DNA of 64,000 nucleotides. Origin: Muricea muricata (Eukaryota; Cnidaria; Anthozoa; Malacalcyonacea; Plexauridae). The notes beneath the pieces were generated by a model. The model ran no database searches, was not told the origin of the DNA, and saw nothing but the letters and a program-made list of their open reading frames with translations. Every line of letters begins with the position of its first letter. Position 1 is the stretch's first letter. This document shows, piece after piece, positions 35,501 to 46,817 of the stretch. Position numbers and translations under genes: made by a program. The stretch covers positions 17,145,312 to 17,209,311 of the forward strand of contig OY979719.1 of assembly GCA_963855995.1 (NCBI GenBank). The letters are read 5' to 3'.

Positions 35501-37668
35501 CTAAATTTTTTTTTCAAATTTTTTTTCCAAATTTTTTTTCAGAATTTTTTTTTCAAAAATTTTTTCCCAAATTTTTTTCAAATTTTTTTTTCCCAAATTT
35601 TTTTTCAAAATTTTTTCCTAAAATTTTTTTTAAATTCTTTTTCCAAATTTTTTTTTCAGAATTTTTTTCCCAAATTTTTTTGGGAAATTTTGAAAAAATT
35701 TGGAAAAAAAAAATTTGGAAAAAGAATTTTAAAAAAAATTGGGAAAAAAATTTGAAAAAAAATTCGGGAAAAAATTTTCACAAAAAACTTTGACAAAAAA
35801 TTCTGAAAAAAATTTGGGAAAAAATCGTGAAAAAAAATTCTGGAAAAAATTTTGAAAAAAAATTTGGGAAATCATGAATATTCATGATTTTTCAGGAAAA
35901 AATCTTGAAAAAAATTCAGGAAAAAATTTTGAATAAGAAGTTCGGAAAAATTTTTTTGTCAAAACTTTTTTTTTGTCAAAACTTTTTCCCAATTTTTTTT
36001 TCAAATTTTTTTCAAATTTTTTTTCCCAAATTTTTTTTCAAAATTTTTTCCTAAAATTTGTCTTTAAAAAATTTTTCCGAAAAAAATTTGGGAAATCATG
36101 AATAATCATGAATATTCATGAATATTTCAGGAAAAAATTTTGAAAAAAAGTTCAGGAAAAAATTTTGAAAAAGAAATTGGGAAAAAATTTTTTGTCAAAA
36201 CTTTTTCCTAAATTTTTTTTTCAAATTTTTTTTCCAAATTTTTTTTCAGAATTTTTTTTTCAAAATTTTTTCCCAAATTTTTTTCAAATATTGTTCCATA
36301 TTTCAACCCCCCCGGGTTTACTTTCGATTTAATACGCCAGAAAAGTCTTATATATTTTACCGTTTTATAACTGCGCTCAACTTGTAAATTTCGAAGCAGG
36401 AAATGACACGTGATCGTCCATGAATATTCCATGAGTGTTTAGATATTCTTGATGACATGACGTATAGCAGAATCGTGTAACATTCCACAACGCTGACCAA
36501 AGGTACTGGCTCACTGAGTATAATGACGTAACCACCGCGTATAATGTTCAAAGCACTGCGTATAAAGGTGAAAGCAACGCATATAATGATGAAAGCACTG
36601 CGTATAATGCTCAAAGCACTGCGTATAATGCTCAAAGCACAGCATATAATGTTCAAAGCACCGCATATAATGTTTAAAGCACCGCATATAATGTTTAAAG
36701 CACCGCATATAATGTTTAAAGCACCGCATATAATGTTTAAAGCACCGCATATAATGCTCAAAGCACCGCATATAATGTTTAAAGCACCGCATATAATACT
36801 CAAAGCACCGCATGTCATGTTTAAAGCACCGTATATAATGTATAAAGCACCTAATGAAATGACGTTTTATCACTTAAGACAGCTATGGCTTTCCATATTC
36901 CTTGTATGCTTGCATGGCGATTATCAATGAAAGTATAATTTTGTGGAAACACCGCGTAAGTTTACTATCGCAAAGCTTTCGATCCGTAAGCTCGGATCTT
37001 CATCAGTGCTAATAATAATATCAGTATTTTTAATATTAGTGCCAATAGTATTATTAGCACTGATGAAGATCCGAGCTTACGGATCGAAAGCTTTGCGATA
37101 ATAAACTTACGCGGTGTTTCCGCAAAATTATATTTTAATTAGAATGTAATAAGTTCCTTGCATGCTTGCATGGCGATTATCAATCAAAGTATAATTTCGT
37201 GGAGTTGCTAAATTTTTATATGTTTTTGTTTTCACCTTCTCAGGCCCTACAGCGCTTGTCGCTCATGGCATAGGAGTGGGCAAAACTGTGACATCATATC
37301 CGTCAGTGAAAGACAAATTTAAAGGTAGTCTGAATAGAAGTTTTCAACCCTCGATAAGTTAATTGTGTCTGTAAAAATCACTTTTTTTGACTTGCAACTT
37401 TAGTTAGTATTTAGTATTGTATACTTGCTGCAAGTTGTTTAAACAACTTTCATAAGTTTGTGGATACGAGGTCTTGCGAATCCATCTTCAAAACATCTTT
37501 ATACTGCCAGATTACAAATACTCCGAGGAGAGAGTTGTACAAGATGGAAAGCTAATCACCAGCCGTGGTCCTGGGACAGCGTTCCAGTTTGCCATAGAGA
37601 TCGTACGTGCTGTGCGAGGTAACGATGGCGTGGCAGATGGTCTGGCCGCGCCCATGTTGCTGGAGTGA
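29569..37668 (+). CDS. PARK7: DJ-1/PARK7 homologue lacking the reactive cysteine
   Basis: Six exons, 187 residues (human 189): 29569-29664, 30347-30445, 30567-30626, 32553-32622, 37244-37324, 37511-37668. Conserved blocks are [27 protein letters not shown] (position of human Cys46 kept), [39 protein letters not shown], and [18 protein letters not shown] at the end. The nucleophile elbow, AAICAG in human DJ-1, reads AAISAG here (Ser107), and the residue matching human His126 is Tyr127. The acidic partner Glu18 is kept as Glu20. All splice sites are canonical and the frame is open, so the change is not a sign of decay. DJ-1 proteins are redox sensors and glyoxalase/metabolite-repair enzymes that depend on that cysteine, so this copy is probably catalytically altered or a paralogue. 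Introns 3 and 4 are loaded with repeats. Confidence 0.93.
30780..31420. repeat. 37-bp minisatellite in PARK7 intron 3
   Basis: About 17 imperfect copies of a unit built from CCAGTATGGTACCATGATTA followed by TGACTATATATGTGCAA. Variation is mainly in the TATATRTGYG part. The GGTACC core is self-complementary. No coding role is likely. Confidence 0.93.
32280..32520. mobile_element. Double-hairpin repeat family, copy 1 (partial)
   Basis: Shares GAGAGCGAGTAATCAAATTG, CTACTCGCCGCTATCT, GATAGCGAGTAGAGTAGCCA and ACAGCATTT with copies at 39010-39300 and 56528-56825. The first hairpin is eroded here and the second (CTCGCCGCTATCT / AGATAGCGAG) is intact. It ends about 30 bp before PARK7 exon 4. Confidence 0.75.
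32741..33110. repeat. 21-bp satellite, left arm
   Basis: Unit GCGGTGCTTTAAACATTATA plus T. The array drifts towards CGCAGTGCTTTCATCATTAT at its inner end. Because 21 is a multiple of 3 and the unit lacks stops, it gives long phantom open frames on both strands (KAPHIMF- and CGALNII-type heptads). Confidence 0.95.
33357..34131. mobile_element. Nested TIR element inside the foldback element
   Basis: AAGGGGGTCCAATAGTAAA at the left and its near complement TTTACTGTTGGACCCTCTT at the right bound about 775 bp of otherwise unique DNA. TTAA-like flanks lie on both sides (CTTTAA / TTAAAT). No transposase is seen, so this is probably a nonautonomous DNA transposon. Confidence 0.6.
34195..34842. repeat. 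A/T hairpin-forming array 1
   Basis: Low-complexity repeats of about 12 bp around AAAAATTTGGGA and, further along, their complement TCCCAAATTTTT, so the array can fold on itself. It carries phantom open frames rich in K-F-E-N. Confidence 0.9.
34843..35385. repeat. Internal inverted copy of the foldback arm with 21-bp units
   Basis: Begins with TGTTCCATATTTCAACCCCC, followed by the arm's unique part, then about 13 units complementary to the left-arm satellite (GCATATAATGTTTAAAGCAC). It is truncated relative to the outer right arm, lacking the terminal GGCTTTCC end. Confidence 0.9.
35386..36290. repeat. A/T hairpin-forming array 2
   Basis: Same composition as the array at 34195-34842, including repeated TCATGAATATTCATGA palindromes near 35872 and 36095. 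Long runs pair internally (AAAATTTGGGAAA with TTTCCCAAATTTT). Confidence 0.9.
36291..36894. repeat. Right arm of the foldback element
   Basis: Reverse complement of 32699-33340, including the unique section (CACGTGATCG, AGGTACTGGCTCACTGAGTA) and about 15 copies of the 21-bp unit, ending in CAGCTATGGCTTTCC. Confidence 0.93.
36933..37135. mobile_element. Foldback MITE carrying the FB-like insertion
   Basis: Palindrome: TTTGTGGAAACACCGCGTAA and ATCGCAAAGCTTTCGATCCG in the left arm pair with the right arm, around an AATATTAGTGCC-like loop. Its flank TTCCTTGTATGCTTGCATGG is where the 4.2 kb element inserted. Relatives occur at 5948-6030, 51225-51300, 60521-60630, and as a second flank copy at 37140-37205. 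Confidence 0.87.
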
Positions 37669-38481
37669 TATTTTAAAGATCTGTTATGTAGTGTGCAGGT
37701 AAAATAATGTCGTGTGTCATGCAAGTGCTTTGAGGGTGGAGTTGCGTAGAGCCTGTATTGGTTTACAAAACCGTTGAAATTGTGTCAAAACTGTAGTTTT
37801 TGAAAAGAAATATAGTTAATATGTTAAAGAAAGGTAATGCGGACTTTGAAGCATTTCGGTTTGATAAAACTTGAAAGGGCAATGTCATAGACATGGCAAG
37901 GAAATATCGTCCATTCACGGTTGATCTCAAATAAAATATCCTTCCTAACATTCGATTCAGTTTCTCGATATCTTATGTTGTTCTCGAGATATCCGAAATG
38001 ATATTAACTAAACAAGTACTAGAAAGAACTAAGGTATCGCCGATAGAACAACTGAAAGACAATTTTGTACGAATTTGTACCTATAGTATAGTATACTATA
38101 TATTAATATACCACATGCAAGATCGTGCAAAGATTTATTATAAATTCTATTTCTGTCGGAATTTGCGTACCGCCGACTTAGTGTAAAAAGAGTTGGTTAA
38201 CGCGATTGACGAAAGTTTTCAAAGAGTTTTTGTGATTTCAAAAACCTTTGGACAGCTTTGTTGATCAGCCTTCTCCGTGAACTTTATTAACTACATGGCA
38301 TAGTGATAAATTAAATTGCTACCCCCTCCCCCTCCCTTAATTACCTCAGTCAATTAACACACCATTAAATACAATGCTTGATTTATACTTCAACGCAACT
38401 TGTCTACGAAAAATACACACAAAAATATAAACATTTGGAAGCCTAGGATATTTTATGCTGTTTCATTATTTTGTCCCAGTT
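37669..38481. other. Convergent gap between PARK7 and ABHD12
   Basis: No gene is seen. AATAAA at 37930 is a plausible PARK7 polyadenylation signal, and TTTATT at 38283 (AATAAA on the minus strand) is a plausible one for ABHD12. Confidence 0.45.
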
Positions 38482-41400
38482 TCACTCTGTCTTTAATTTC
38501 ATGAAGTCCCTGAGAAGAAAAATAGTAAAGCTCATTAACACTGAGCGTTTGCAGCATTTGAACAGTTAGTTGGCAATGTGCACTTTTTGTCGTGTTCATG
38601 TATTGAACAAAGATTAGAAGTAACGAGAATTGACAAACGATAGTAATGATAGTAATTACAAATTTCTAATAGAAAGGGAATGTTGCGAGGTGTACAGTAC
38701 AGTAGTTGCATTACGTTAAACTCGTCCGTGCGCATAGCTATAGTTTTATAACGCCCGCTGCTAAGCAATGAAAAATATCCTTAAATCCTCTTAAATCGAG
38801 AATTAGAAAGATTACTACACCACTACTGACATTGCGGATTCAGAAGATCATCTCGAATGATAAATATTTTCAAATCGAGAGCCGTCAAGAATATAATGCC
38901 GCTCGCTTCGCTCGCAGCAATTATCACAAGCGAGAGTTTATGCGAGTCTTTAGTCTTTGATGACAGTCAATCAAAGACGAGCGAGATTTGAGTAACTCTA
39001 ATAATATACTAATTAGCCATTAGATTACGAGCTCGAGATTTCTATGCGGTCATAGTTTATGAGGGTGAAGCCCTAATCAGTTATCACCGCATAGAATTCG
39101 AGAGCGAGTAATTTAATTGTGGTAGAATGAGAGATAAAAAAATCATTTTAAAGTGATTTACCAAAAAATACTACGAAATTGTCTTTGAATTGAAGAAAAA
39201 TACACTAGGAAAATTATTCACATTTTGCTACTTGCTATCAGCTATCGAGAAAAAGATAGCGAGTAGAGTAGCCAATTAAGTAACAGCATTTGCAATATAT
39301 GATTCCCTAAATACTTTATTTAAAATTTTACCTTAATATTTCTGGCAAGTCCTCCGATTCATGTAAAGTAGTATGACTAAACCCAGTGAACTCTTTAAAT
39401 TCTATCAATTGGTTTTCGTTTTTATGTTTCATCGCAGCTTCATATAGCTATAGAAATGTGAAAATATTGATGAGTTTTATCTTGTACATAGAAGGCTCAA
39501 AGTGATAAAACCGCGTTCTCTCATAGCATACACGGCAAAGAATCACGAGTTTTTGAAAACAGGATTGAACAAGGTTGTGCTGTCCATATTGTTCAATGTT
39601 GTCAACAATATTGTTCAGCATTGTTACACCCGATTGCGGGATGGATTCAGGATCAACAACTTGTATTGTTGATAACATCACAGATTAAGTATATACTTAA
39701 TCTGTGATAATATTGAACAATGTAGGCAGCACAACATTGTTCAATCCCGTTTTCAACAACCTTTAACAACTCGTAATTTTTACGCATTTCAACATGCAAG
39801 CCTTGATAGACATTTGCTGCTTTTTTGGCACATTTTATTAAACATTATTTATTGTTTAAAAGGTTAATAATCACCTTTTTTCCAGACTCGAACTTAACTA
39901 TTTTGTCATCCTGGTCGTGTAAAATTAATATGTCATATTTTACATCGGCGATTCTGAAAAAGAAGGTGTGGTTAAGCTAAATTTGGTGAAAAAAAGTTGT
40001 CAAAATTTTTGTACAAAATAATGTCAAATGTTACTCACAGCTCGTCGCTTTTAAACATGTCATTTAGTTCTTTTAATGTATTTTGGAAAAAGGGCAAAAT
40101 CCTATATGGCTGAAAGATAAAAAATTTTGCATAATTACTTTTCAATACACACATACATTTCAATATACACTATCCTAAAGTTTTGTGTATTAATCTAACT
40201 ATTACTTACTGCGGCTAATGGATGATTAAATGCAGCTTCTTTCATATTATTGAAAGGTGCTTCAAGAATCACTCCCTTGACTGAGTCAGACAGGTCATCT
40301 TTAAAAAACAGAAAGAAATAACTTTAGAATGACAATGTTTTGGGGTTGAACTCCGAAGCAAAAAATATGAAACACGCTTCATTACCTGTTTCCGTTAAGT
40401 GTTTTGACATTGCAACGGTTACACTATAGAATGTGTGAGACATGTGTCTTAAGTTGAATGGTCGAGTGACACATTTAGAGTGTACAATATCAGTATTTAT
40501 ATACGTACGCTGATCCTAACGAATGTCCCCATGTGTAAATGCGACTGTCCTCAGTCTCGGCCAAAATCCAGTGGAAAACTGCCAAACTGTCATCAAGCAA
40601 ACCTTAAGAGGTGAACAAGAAAAATGACCATGAAGATGTAATGGAATTCTGACGGTATTCTGACTGGCCTATATTTTGGTGGAATAAATTCTAGTAACAA
40701 TTAACGTAGCTAGAACTAACGTCACTGCCGTCTAAAGTACAGGAAATGTGTAGGTTATTTCATTACCTAAAGCGATAAGACAGAATTCGAGGGAAACTCT
40801 TCCTCGGGAGATTAGCAGTGAAGAAAAGCCTTCCTGCTACGAAGGACTTTCGCTGGAAACATCGAATTTTGTTTCATCGCTTCATGTAGTGAAAGAATCT
40901 TAAAGTTTACCATTCGTGTACCAGTTATACCTTGTTCTGATGGAGTTCCATCTGAATCACCGAATCCTGTTGAAAAAAATTTAAATAGACACAAATCTCA
41001 GGTGATTAAGTTTTCAAAATGTCATGATCGATGCATTGTCTGTTTTGTACCTCTATAATCATGAGTAACCACATGACATCCCAGTGCTGACAACACCTTC
41101 GTAAACAAATGTTCAGTGTCAAATTATTTTAACTTATTTAATGGTCAAATATTATATATCAGTTTACATTTTGTCAAATATTATGTAACAGTTTACATGA
41201 TACAGTGATTTACCTTGTATGTTGCAACCCTATTCTTGCCAGCTCTAAAGACAAAACAAATTTTACTGCTTAGGGTATGGTTGCAACACACATTATTCTC
41301 CGTGCTGTGAGTAACTTCGTTACAAGTAATGAAATTACAAGTAATATCGTTACCTTTTCAAGTTATTGCAAGGATAATTAGTTGCATTTCCAAAACAGGC

Positions 41401-44400
41401 AACTGTATGTATTACGATAACTAGTTAATTCTTTGCAGGAAAGGAACTAAACTCGTTACTGAAACTACATGCGTTTCATGCACATTTACTACTATTTCAC
41501 ACAGTAACATTGTCCTCGGTAATGTTTGATTTGTAATAGTTTTTGTTAATTTTGTAGTTTTTATCAGCTCATTGTGTTTTTTTTTTTTGAGACAAAATAT
41601 TGGCGTATACGGAAGCTTAAAAATTGAAATCATAAAATGGTAAAACCTGGAAAAGCAACTTTCGGCACCCTAAGTGATAAAAACTTAATTGTAACTTTGT
41701 AATGGCAACTAGTTGAACTTTTCTAATGTAACACAGGATGAAAAATCGGATTTGCAATACATTTTCAATCCAGTCCCAAAATGCAAATGCCGTGAAGGCA
41801 ACGAATTTGCTATTGTGCAAATTTGATCATTTGAAGACACATACACAGAATAAAAACTAGATTTGCACTAAATTTGTACCTTGGTGCCAAAGTGCAAATG
41901 CCAGTACAAATGCATCAAATGTGCACAAATAATTCAAATGTGTCGCAAATTTTTGAAGCAATATCTGTTTAAAAGATGTTTACCTACACTCGATGCAACT
42001 CTACTATTTAAAATCCCGTCACATAAAATTATTTACAAGTGAAGAATATATGTGTTTTCAAATGATCAAATTTGCACTATAGCAAATTTGTTGCCTTCAC
42101 AGCATTTACATTTTGGAACTGAGTTGAGAAAATGTATTGCAAATCTGGTTTTTATCCTGTGTAACTTTAACCAGAAACTTAGAGTTCCTTTTTTGAGCAT
42201 GTAAGTGTAACTGTAATTAGTTCGAAAAAAGTAACTGTAGTAGTGCAGTAACTGTACTGTACTTATACTGTACTCATGGAACTCTACTGTTCTAGATTTT
42301 CAACATCCGACAGACTGTGGATTTATTCATTATTAGCAATTTAATTTTCCTTGCACCTTGAATAAGCATTGCCGTGCAGGTATAAGACTACTGGCTTCCC
42401 ATCATTTATTTCAGTCGAGTCCTTGGCAGGAATGTACCTGATAAAATAGAGGGTTTAGCTAAACGATAGTCATGGGGGAGGGGGTACAAAATAAATACAT
42501 ATTTAATCAATATTCTGTAAATTGGATAAAGATTTTGCCCAGATTTACATTTTCTAATCAAATAGACCTTATGCATTGTGATTGGGAGTGATTGGTATAA
42601 CCTAAGAAACAGGAATTTACGCATTGTTAGTGGTCACTCCTTGCAAACAGTGACCAAAACAATTAATGAATTTCTGTTTCCTAGGATACACGGTCCAGAT
42701 CATGATTTATACATAAGGTCTATATCATTCATTTTTTTGAGATCATGAAAAAATATGAACATAATATCACTTTTCCTTGTTTACTTGATTCTGATTGGCT
42801 AAGAACTGTGCCGATTAATCATTAATCGGCATAGTGTGCCAATTAAAAACTAATCGGCACGGATTGCAAGCCCCGCGAGGCGCAGGATTTTTAAAAACTA
42901 ACAACATAAACAAATTGGTGAAACATTTTTTTAAAAAAAATGATATTAATAGGAAATATTATTAATACTTCTCGGACCGTGCAATTTCCTGTATTAATTT
43001 TCATCTATTAGTAAACATTTCACAAGTACAGTGAAGCACATCTGATCTGTATCTGATTAATAACCACTTGCCTTCGGCTTGGGTAATTGTAAGATTGGCT
43101 GTTTATGTATAATTACTTATTTACAGTTCATTCATTAACAAGTGGAGATAATTTACCATACACCCAGCTTTCCATTATCACCATTAATGTGAAATGCCCT
43201 TGCACCTGTCAATCCATATGATTCTGGATGATCATAACTCACAAATGGAATATTTACTAGAAATCACCATAAATGGTCAAATATATAAATATCAATATTA
43301 ATTATTACCTACTAATTAAGCTTACCTAGTATATATAATTATTACTACTACTGTAATTATTTCGATACTTTAAAAGAATTATAATTTGTAGAGTGATACA
43401 TTATAATTAAGACTTTTTGGAACTACAAGTTTTTGGAACTGGTAGTAACCACAAACAGATGTGGTGCCCTTGGTTTAAAAAAATTCAGTTATAAGGATTT
43501 AGTGCAGAACTTTGCATCTACTGAATGGTGTGAAAGATAGATCTATATGTTATACTGATCAATGTACTGGATATTTTTGGAGTTGGGTGCAACTCTATTA
43601 CCAAGGTCACTAGGCATGTTTTAAGTGTAGGGAAAGGGAGGCAAACAAAATTGATGTGACACTGTACTTGAAGAACATTTGCAAGGTAATGCTAACCCTC
43701 TACCAGTAGCGCGGCCATCCCGACGATTCTGTCCCACTATGCAAATATTTTTAGTTCACTGAGTGTAAAAACAACAATTTCTAAAGAAGTAAATAATGAA
43801 AACAATTTAAATTTGGATAGCGGGACTAAATTGTCAGGCTGGTTATTTCATTGCCCTCGTCACATCTTTGGTTCTGATAGTCATGAATACTTGTGATGAT
43901 GCATTTAGGTGAGGGGTGGGATCAAGATGTTTGCCACTCCTTTGGCAACGTGCCACTCTCACCCAAAACATCGATAACATGCACTGAATAAAAAATTACA
44001 CACACTGAATGATACATTACACTCAGCATTAATACTACTCACAGTAATTTACAAAAACAAGCTGACGTCTGATAGTTTTGCTAAGATATACCAACATTAA
44101 CAACGAACAATAGACACCCAGAGCACCAACCAGTATCATCTTTATCGATTTTCCAAAAGTTCTATGTCTAAACATAAGTAAATTAGATGGCAAACAGAGG
44201 TCATTAATTTATGCCATGTAATTATATCCTTTTCCTGATGGGCTTCCGCGATATTCAATAAGTTTTTCCTTTGCAGAAGGTCATACTCTGGGAGGGGAGG
44301 ATGGGTCACAATATAATAGATGGGTAAACTTTGTACGTTTTACGTCATGTTTTGGCAGACAAAAATGCTCTTGAGTATATGTCATATTGTGTTTTGCATT

Positions 44401-45757
44401 ATTCTGTATTGTTCTATATCACACATCCTTGCCTGTTTTAGCATGCAAACAAGGATAAGTGATTTAGAACAATACAGACTAATGCAAAACACAATATGCA
44501 TATTCTCAAGAGCACTTTTGGCTGCCTAAACATGAATTAAAACATAAACAAAGTTTAGCCGTATATAAAACTATGTTATTCAGCCAGTCTTCATATATTC
44601 ATTGTTACTCTTTTCTTCCTGCAAGGACTACAGTATCTAACACTTTGTGGAAGCATTATTACTGTATTCTTGGAAGCATTATGATATCATACTAACCTTC
44701 AGATTGTGAAATATATTGAGTGTGTTTGAGCTGAATTTATTCCTTTCAAATAGACCTTTCCTAAATATGCTTTGATATTTATGAAACAGTAGTCTCAAGT
44801 CAAGCTCTTATAGACTGAATTTGAGATGAATCAAGTTCATAATTTTCCAAGAATCATAATCCAAGTAAATTGGGAAGGTCTATTTAGTTTCATTTTGGGG
44901 GGGGGAGGTTAACTTTTTTTGTTTTTTGGAATGCTCTTTGAGTGGGAAGTATATAAAGTATTGCATAAAGTATTGCTAGTCTGTCGTGAAATTAGGGGCA
45001 TTTATAAGGATTCACTCATTAATTGTATTTCATGAAGTATAGATTAGTATCAATCAAATCCCAATTACGTGCAGTGTCATGTTAATATGAAGCTAGTTTT
45101 CAATATCTATGAGTTTGCATGATTCTAAAAAAGTATAATAGTGAATAGAAAGATATATAGATGTAAATATAGAAGTATATAGTCAAGTATTGTCAAAGTA
45201 CCTTATACAACCGACGAAGACATTTTAAATTTTGCACATTAATTTAACCCGTCGAGTCGTTACGAGGGAAGGGTGGAGTGCATATTTAAACCATACTGTT
45301 ATAAAGTTCTATTAGTTAGTAATTATAAAATATTACCTGGTCGAAGAGAAAATATATTGAGGTCCAAACATTTGATTCCTAGCTATAGTGCAGCAATTAA
45401 TGCTATTTAGAAGTAATTTCGACAATTTGTATGAACAGTTATCATTGCAGATTGTAAACAAACAAAAAACAATACGATGCAGCATTAAATGTTGCTCATA
45501 CAGTCATACTTAATACAAAAGGCTATTCCAAGTTTATACAGCAAAGAACATCCTACAATATTTGCACTGAAAACTTGAAGGGGCGGAACTTGCTGGGCAG
45601 CTTGTATTCTTTGGAAAATACAAATATTTCTTCCTATCAAGATGTATTTACTAGACCGGTACCTTTTAGTAGCCTCTTGGTTAGCTGTTTTTGGCAACGT
45701 GGGCGAATTATTATACTCTAAATCTTCTACAGCGCCGTGTCTACGCTGTCTAGACAT
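38482..45757 (-). CDS. ABHD12: ABHD12-like membrane alpha/beta hydrolase
   Basis: Lysophosphatidylserine lipase family. Fourteen exons with canonical ends and agreeing phases: 45663-45757 (ATG), 44043-44161, 43157-43256, 42357-42437, 41214-41244, 41051-41096, 40922-40966, 40509-40602, 40386-40423, 40210-40298, 40039-40109, 39875-39953, 39332-39447, 38482-38509. The protein is 343 residues. A short basic N-tail is followed by one membrane helix (MILVGALGVYCSLLMLVYL), a type II topology. The hydrolase core has VVLYLHGNA (oxyanion side), HDYRGFGDSDGTPSEQG, the nucleophile in YTWGHSLGSA, the acid in LILHDQDDKIVKF and the histidine in GFSHTTL. In exon 7 the donor at 40922 was preferred over one 11 nt downstream because only it joins the frame of exon 8. 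ABHD12 and ABHD12B cannot be separated by eye. Confidence 0.92.
39010..39300. mobile_element. Double-hairpin repeat family, copy 2
   Basis: Hairpin 1 pairs CGAGATTTCTATGCGGTCAT with its downstream complement around GAGGGTGAAGCCCTAATC. Hairpin 2 pairs TATCAGCTATCGA with AGATAGCGAG, ending in GTAGCCAATTAAGTAACAGC. It lies in an ABHD12 intron. Confidence 0.8.
39525..39790. mobile_element. Foldback repeat, relative of the 28.8 kb MITE
   Basis: Shares GTTGTGCTGTCCATATTGTT, TTGTCAACAATATTGTTCAG and GGCAGCACAACATTGTTCAA with 28825-29065. It also contains a perfect 28-bp palindrome at 39679-39706 (core TTAAGTATATACTTAA). Intronic in ABHD12. Confidence 0.72.
41731..42163. mobile_element. Foldback MITE in ABHD12 intron 4
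   Basis: ACACAGGAT at the left pairs with ATCCTGTGT at the right. The arms share GATTTGCAATACATTTTC and GTGCAAATTTGATCATTTGA with their complements. Confidence 0.8.
44325..44558. mobile_element. Foldback MITE in ABHD12 intron 1
   Basis: Arms with TAAACTTTG / CAAAGTTTA ends. Inner matches are GTGCTCTTGAG-like and ATTGTGTTTTGCATTA with TAATGCAAAACACAAT, and CTGTATTGTTCTA with TAGAACAATACAG. A smaller inverted pair (AAATAGACCTTTCC / GGAAGGTCTATTT) follows at 44748-44886. Confidence 0.82.
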
Positions 45758-46817
45758 TTTAGCACAAATACAACGGTTTTGTACACGTAGAATACTCCAT
45801 AATAAATAACCAATAAATATTTTTTTTCTGGAAGACTGAAATATAATCAATATTGGAACATATCCAAAAGAGCAAAGGTCAATTTGGCTTTCCGTTTGTA
45901 CGCGCGCAATTTATGCGGTGCTTTTGCGCTCGTCATTACTTGCGGTGCGATGTCTTTCTGTTTATTATATAAACTGCAGTCTTTTGTGGAAAAGCGATAA
46001 TTTATCAGTGCCTGAAATGCCTATAAAGCACAAGTACTATGCTTTAAATAATGATAATGATTGATATATTATGAATCTGGAGAACAGTAATGTTCTAGTT
46101 TATTCCCCTAAAACCTCCCATAAAACATTACATTATTATAATGGTGCATTTAATACATCACATTACATAGACATTTGATCAAACTTATTAGAGGTATACT
46201 GTGACATCGCCGCCGATTCAGCAGCATCGAAACAATTCATATTTTTTCAAGTATTGGATACTTCTCTTCAAAACTCTGGTATCGTTAGTATCGAACATTT
46301 GGTAACGATAGTATCGAGCATTTGGTATCGATAGTATCGAGCATTTGGTAACGATAGTATCGAGCATTTGGTATCGATAGTATCGAGCATTTGGTATCGA
46401 TATTATCGAGTATTTGGTATTGATATCGGCCGATACCTACCAAGCACAAGGTTAACATTACTATGACCATATAATAATACACTCTAACTGATAACTAGTT
46501 CTGTGTTTCAATTCAGAGTTGAATCCTCATGTTGAATCCATAAATGTTCCAATTAGACAACTTTTAATAAGGTTGTTGGCGATTAGATTGTAGTCCTAAT
46601 TAGCGTAATCAGTCCTAATTACAAAACAAGATGGCAGACAGCTACTGTCTTTTATCTATCAATATTTCAGAAACAAAACTTGTTACTATGAATTTAACAA
46701 CGTTCTTATCGATAAGTCCAAAAAGCACATATTACCGTATCACTTTATGTCATTACATAATACAGCATACAGAATTACAGCTAACATGTTATCACACCAC
46801 AGTATACAGAATTACAA
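45758..46817. other. Intergenic ABHD12 to cobalamin-carrier gene 1
   Basis: No gene is recognised. The main content is the 23-bp minisatellite at 46275-46440. The ABHD12 promoter should lie just right of 45757, where a GC-richer patch (45895-45960) is seen. Confidence 0.45.
46275..46440. repeat. 23-bp minisatellite
   Basis: About seven copies of a unit built from GTATCGAGCATTTGGTAACG plus ATA, with A/T variation at the AACG/ATCG position. It causes a phantom minus-strand open frame with repeated YQMLDTIDTK-type residues. Confidence 0.92.

Larger units (their letters stand above)
32699..36894. mobile_element. FB-like composite foldback element, 4.2 kb
   Basis: The outer arms are reverse complements: GGAAAGCCATAGCTGTCTTA at 32699 pairs with the end at 36894, and pairing runs through a roughly 17-copy 21-bp tandem array and about 250 bp of unique arm ending near a C-rich stretch (33320 / 36310). 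A third arm copy in the right-hand orientation lies at 34843-35385. The outside is flanked by TTCCTTGTAT at 32689-32698 and again at 36898-36907, a likely 9-10 bp target duplication offset by three bases. Between the arms are long A/T-rich hairpin-forming arrays and a nested TIR element. Long inverted repeats made of short tandem units are the hallmark of FB/Galileo-type foldback transposons. No transposase frame is present. Confidence 0.85.

Noticed and set aside
34109-35793. K/F/E/N-rich open frames such as repeated [10 protein letters not shown] stretches
   Set aside because: Products of A/T low-complexity arrays that are open on both strands. Not genes.
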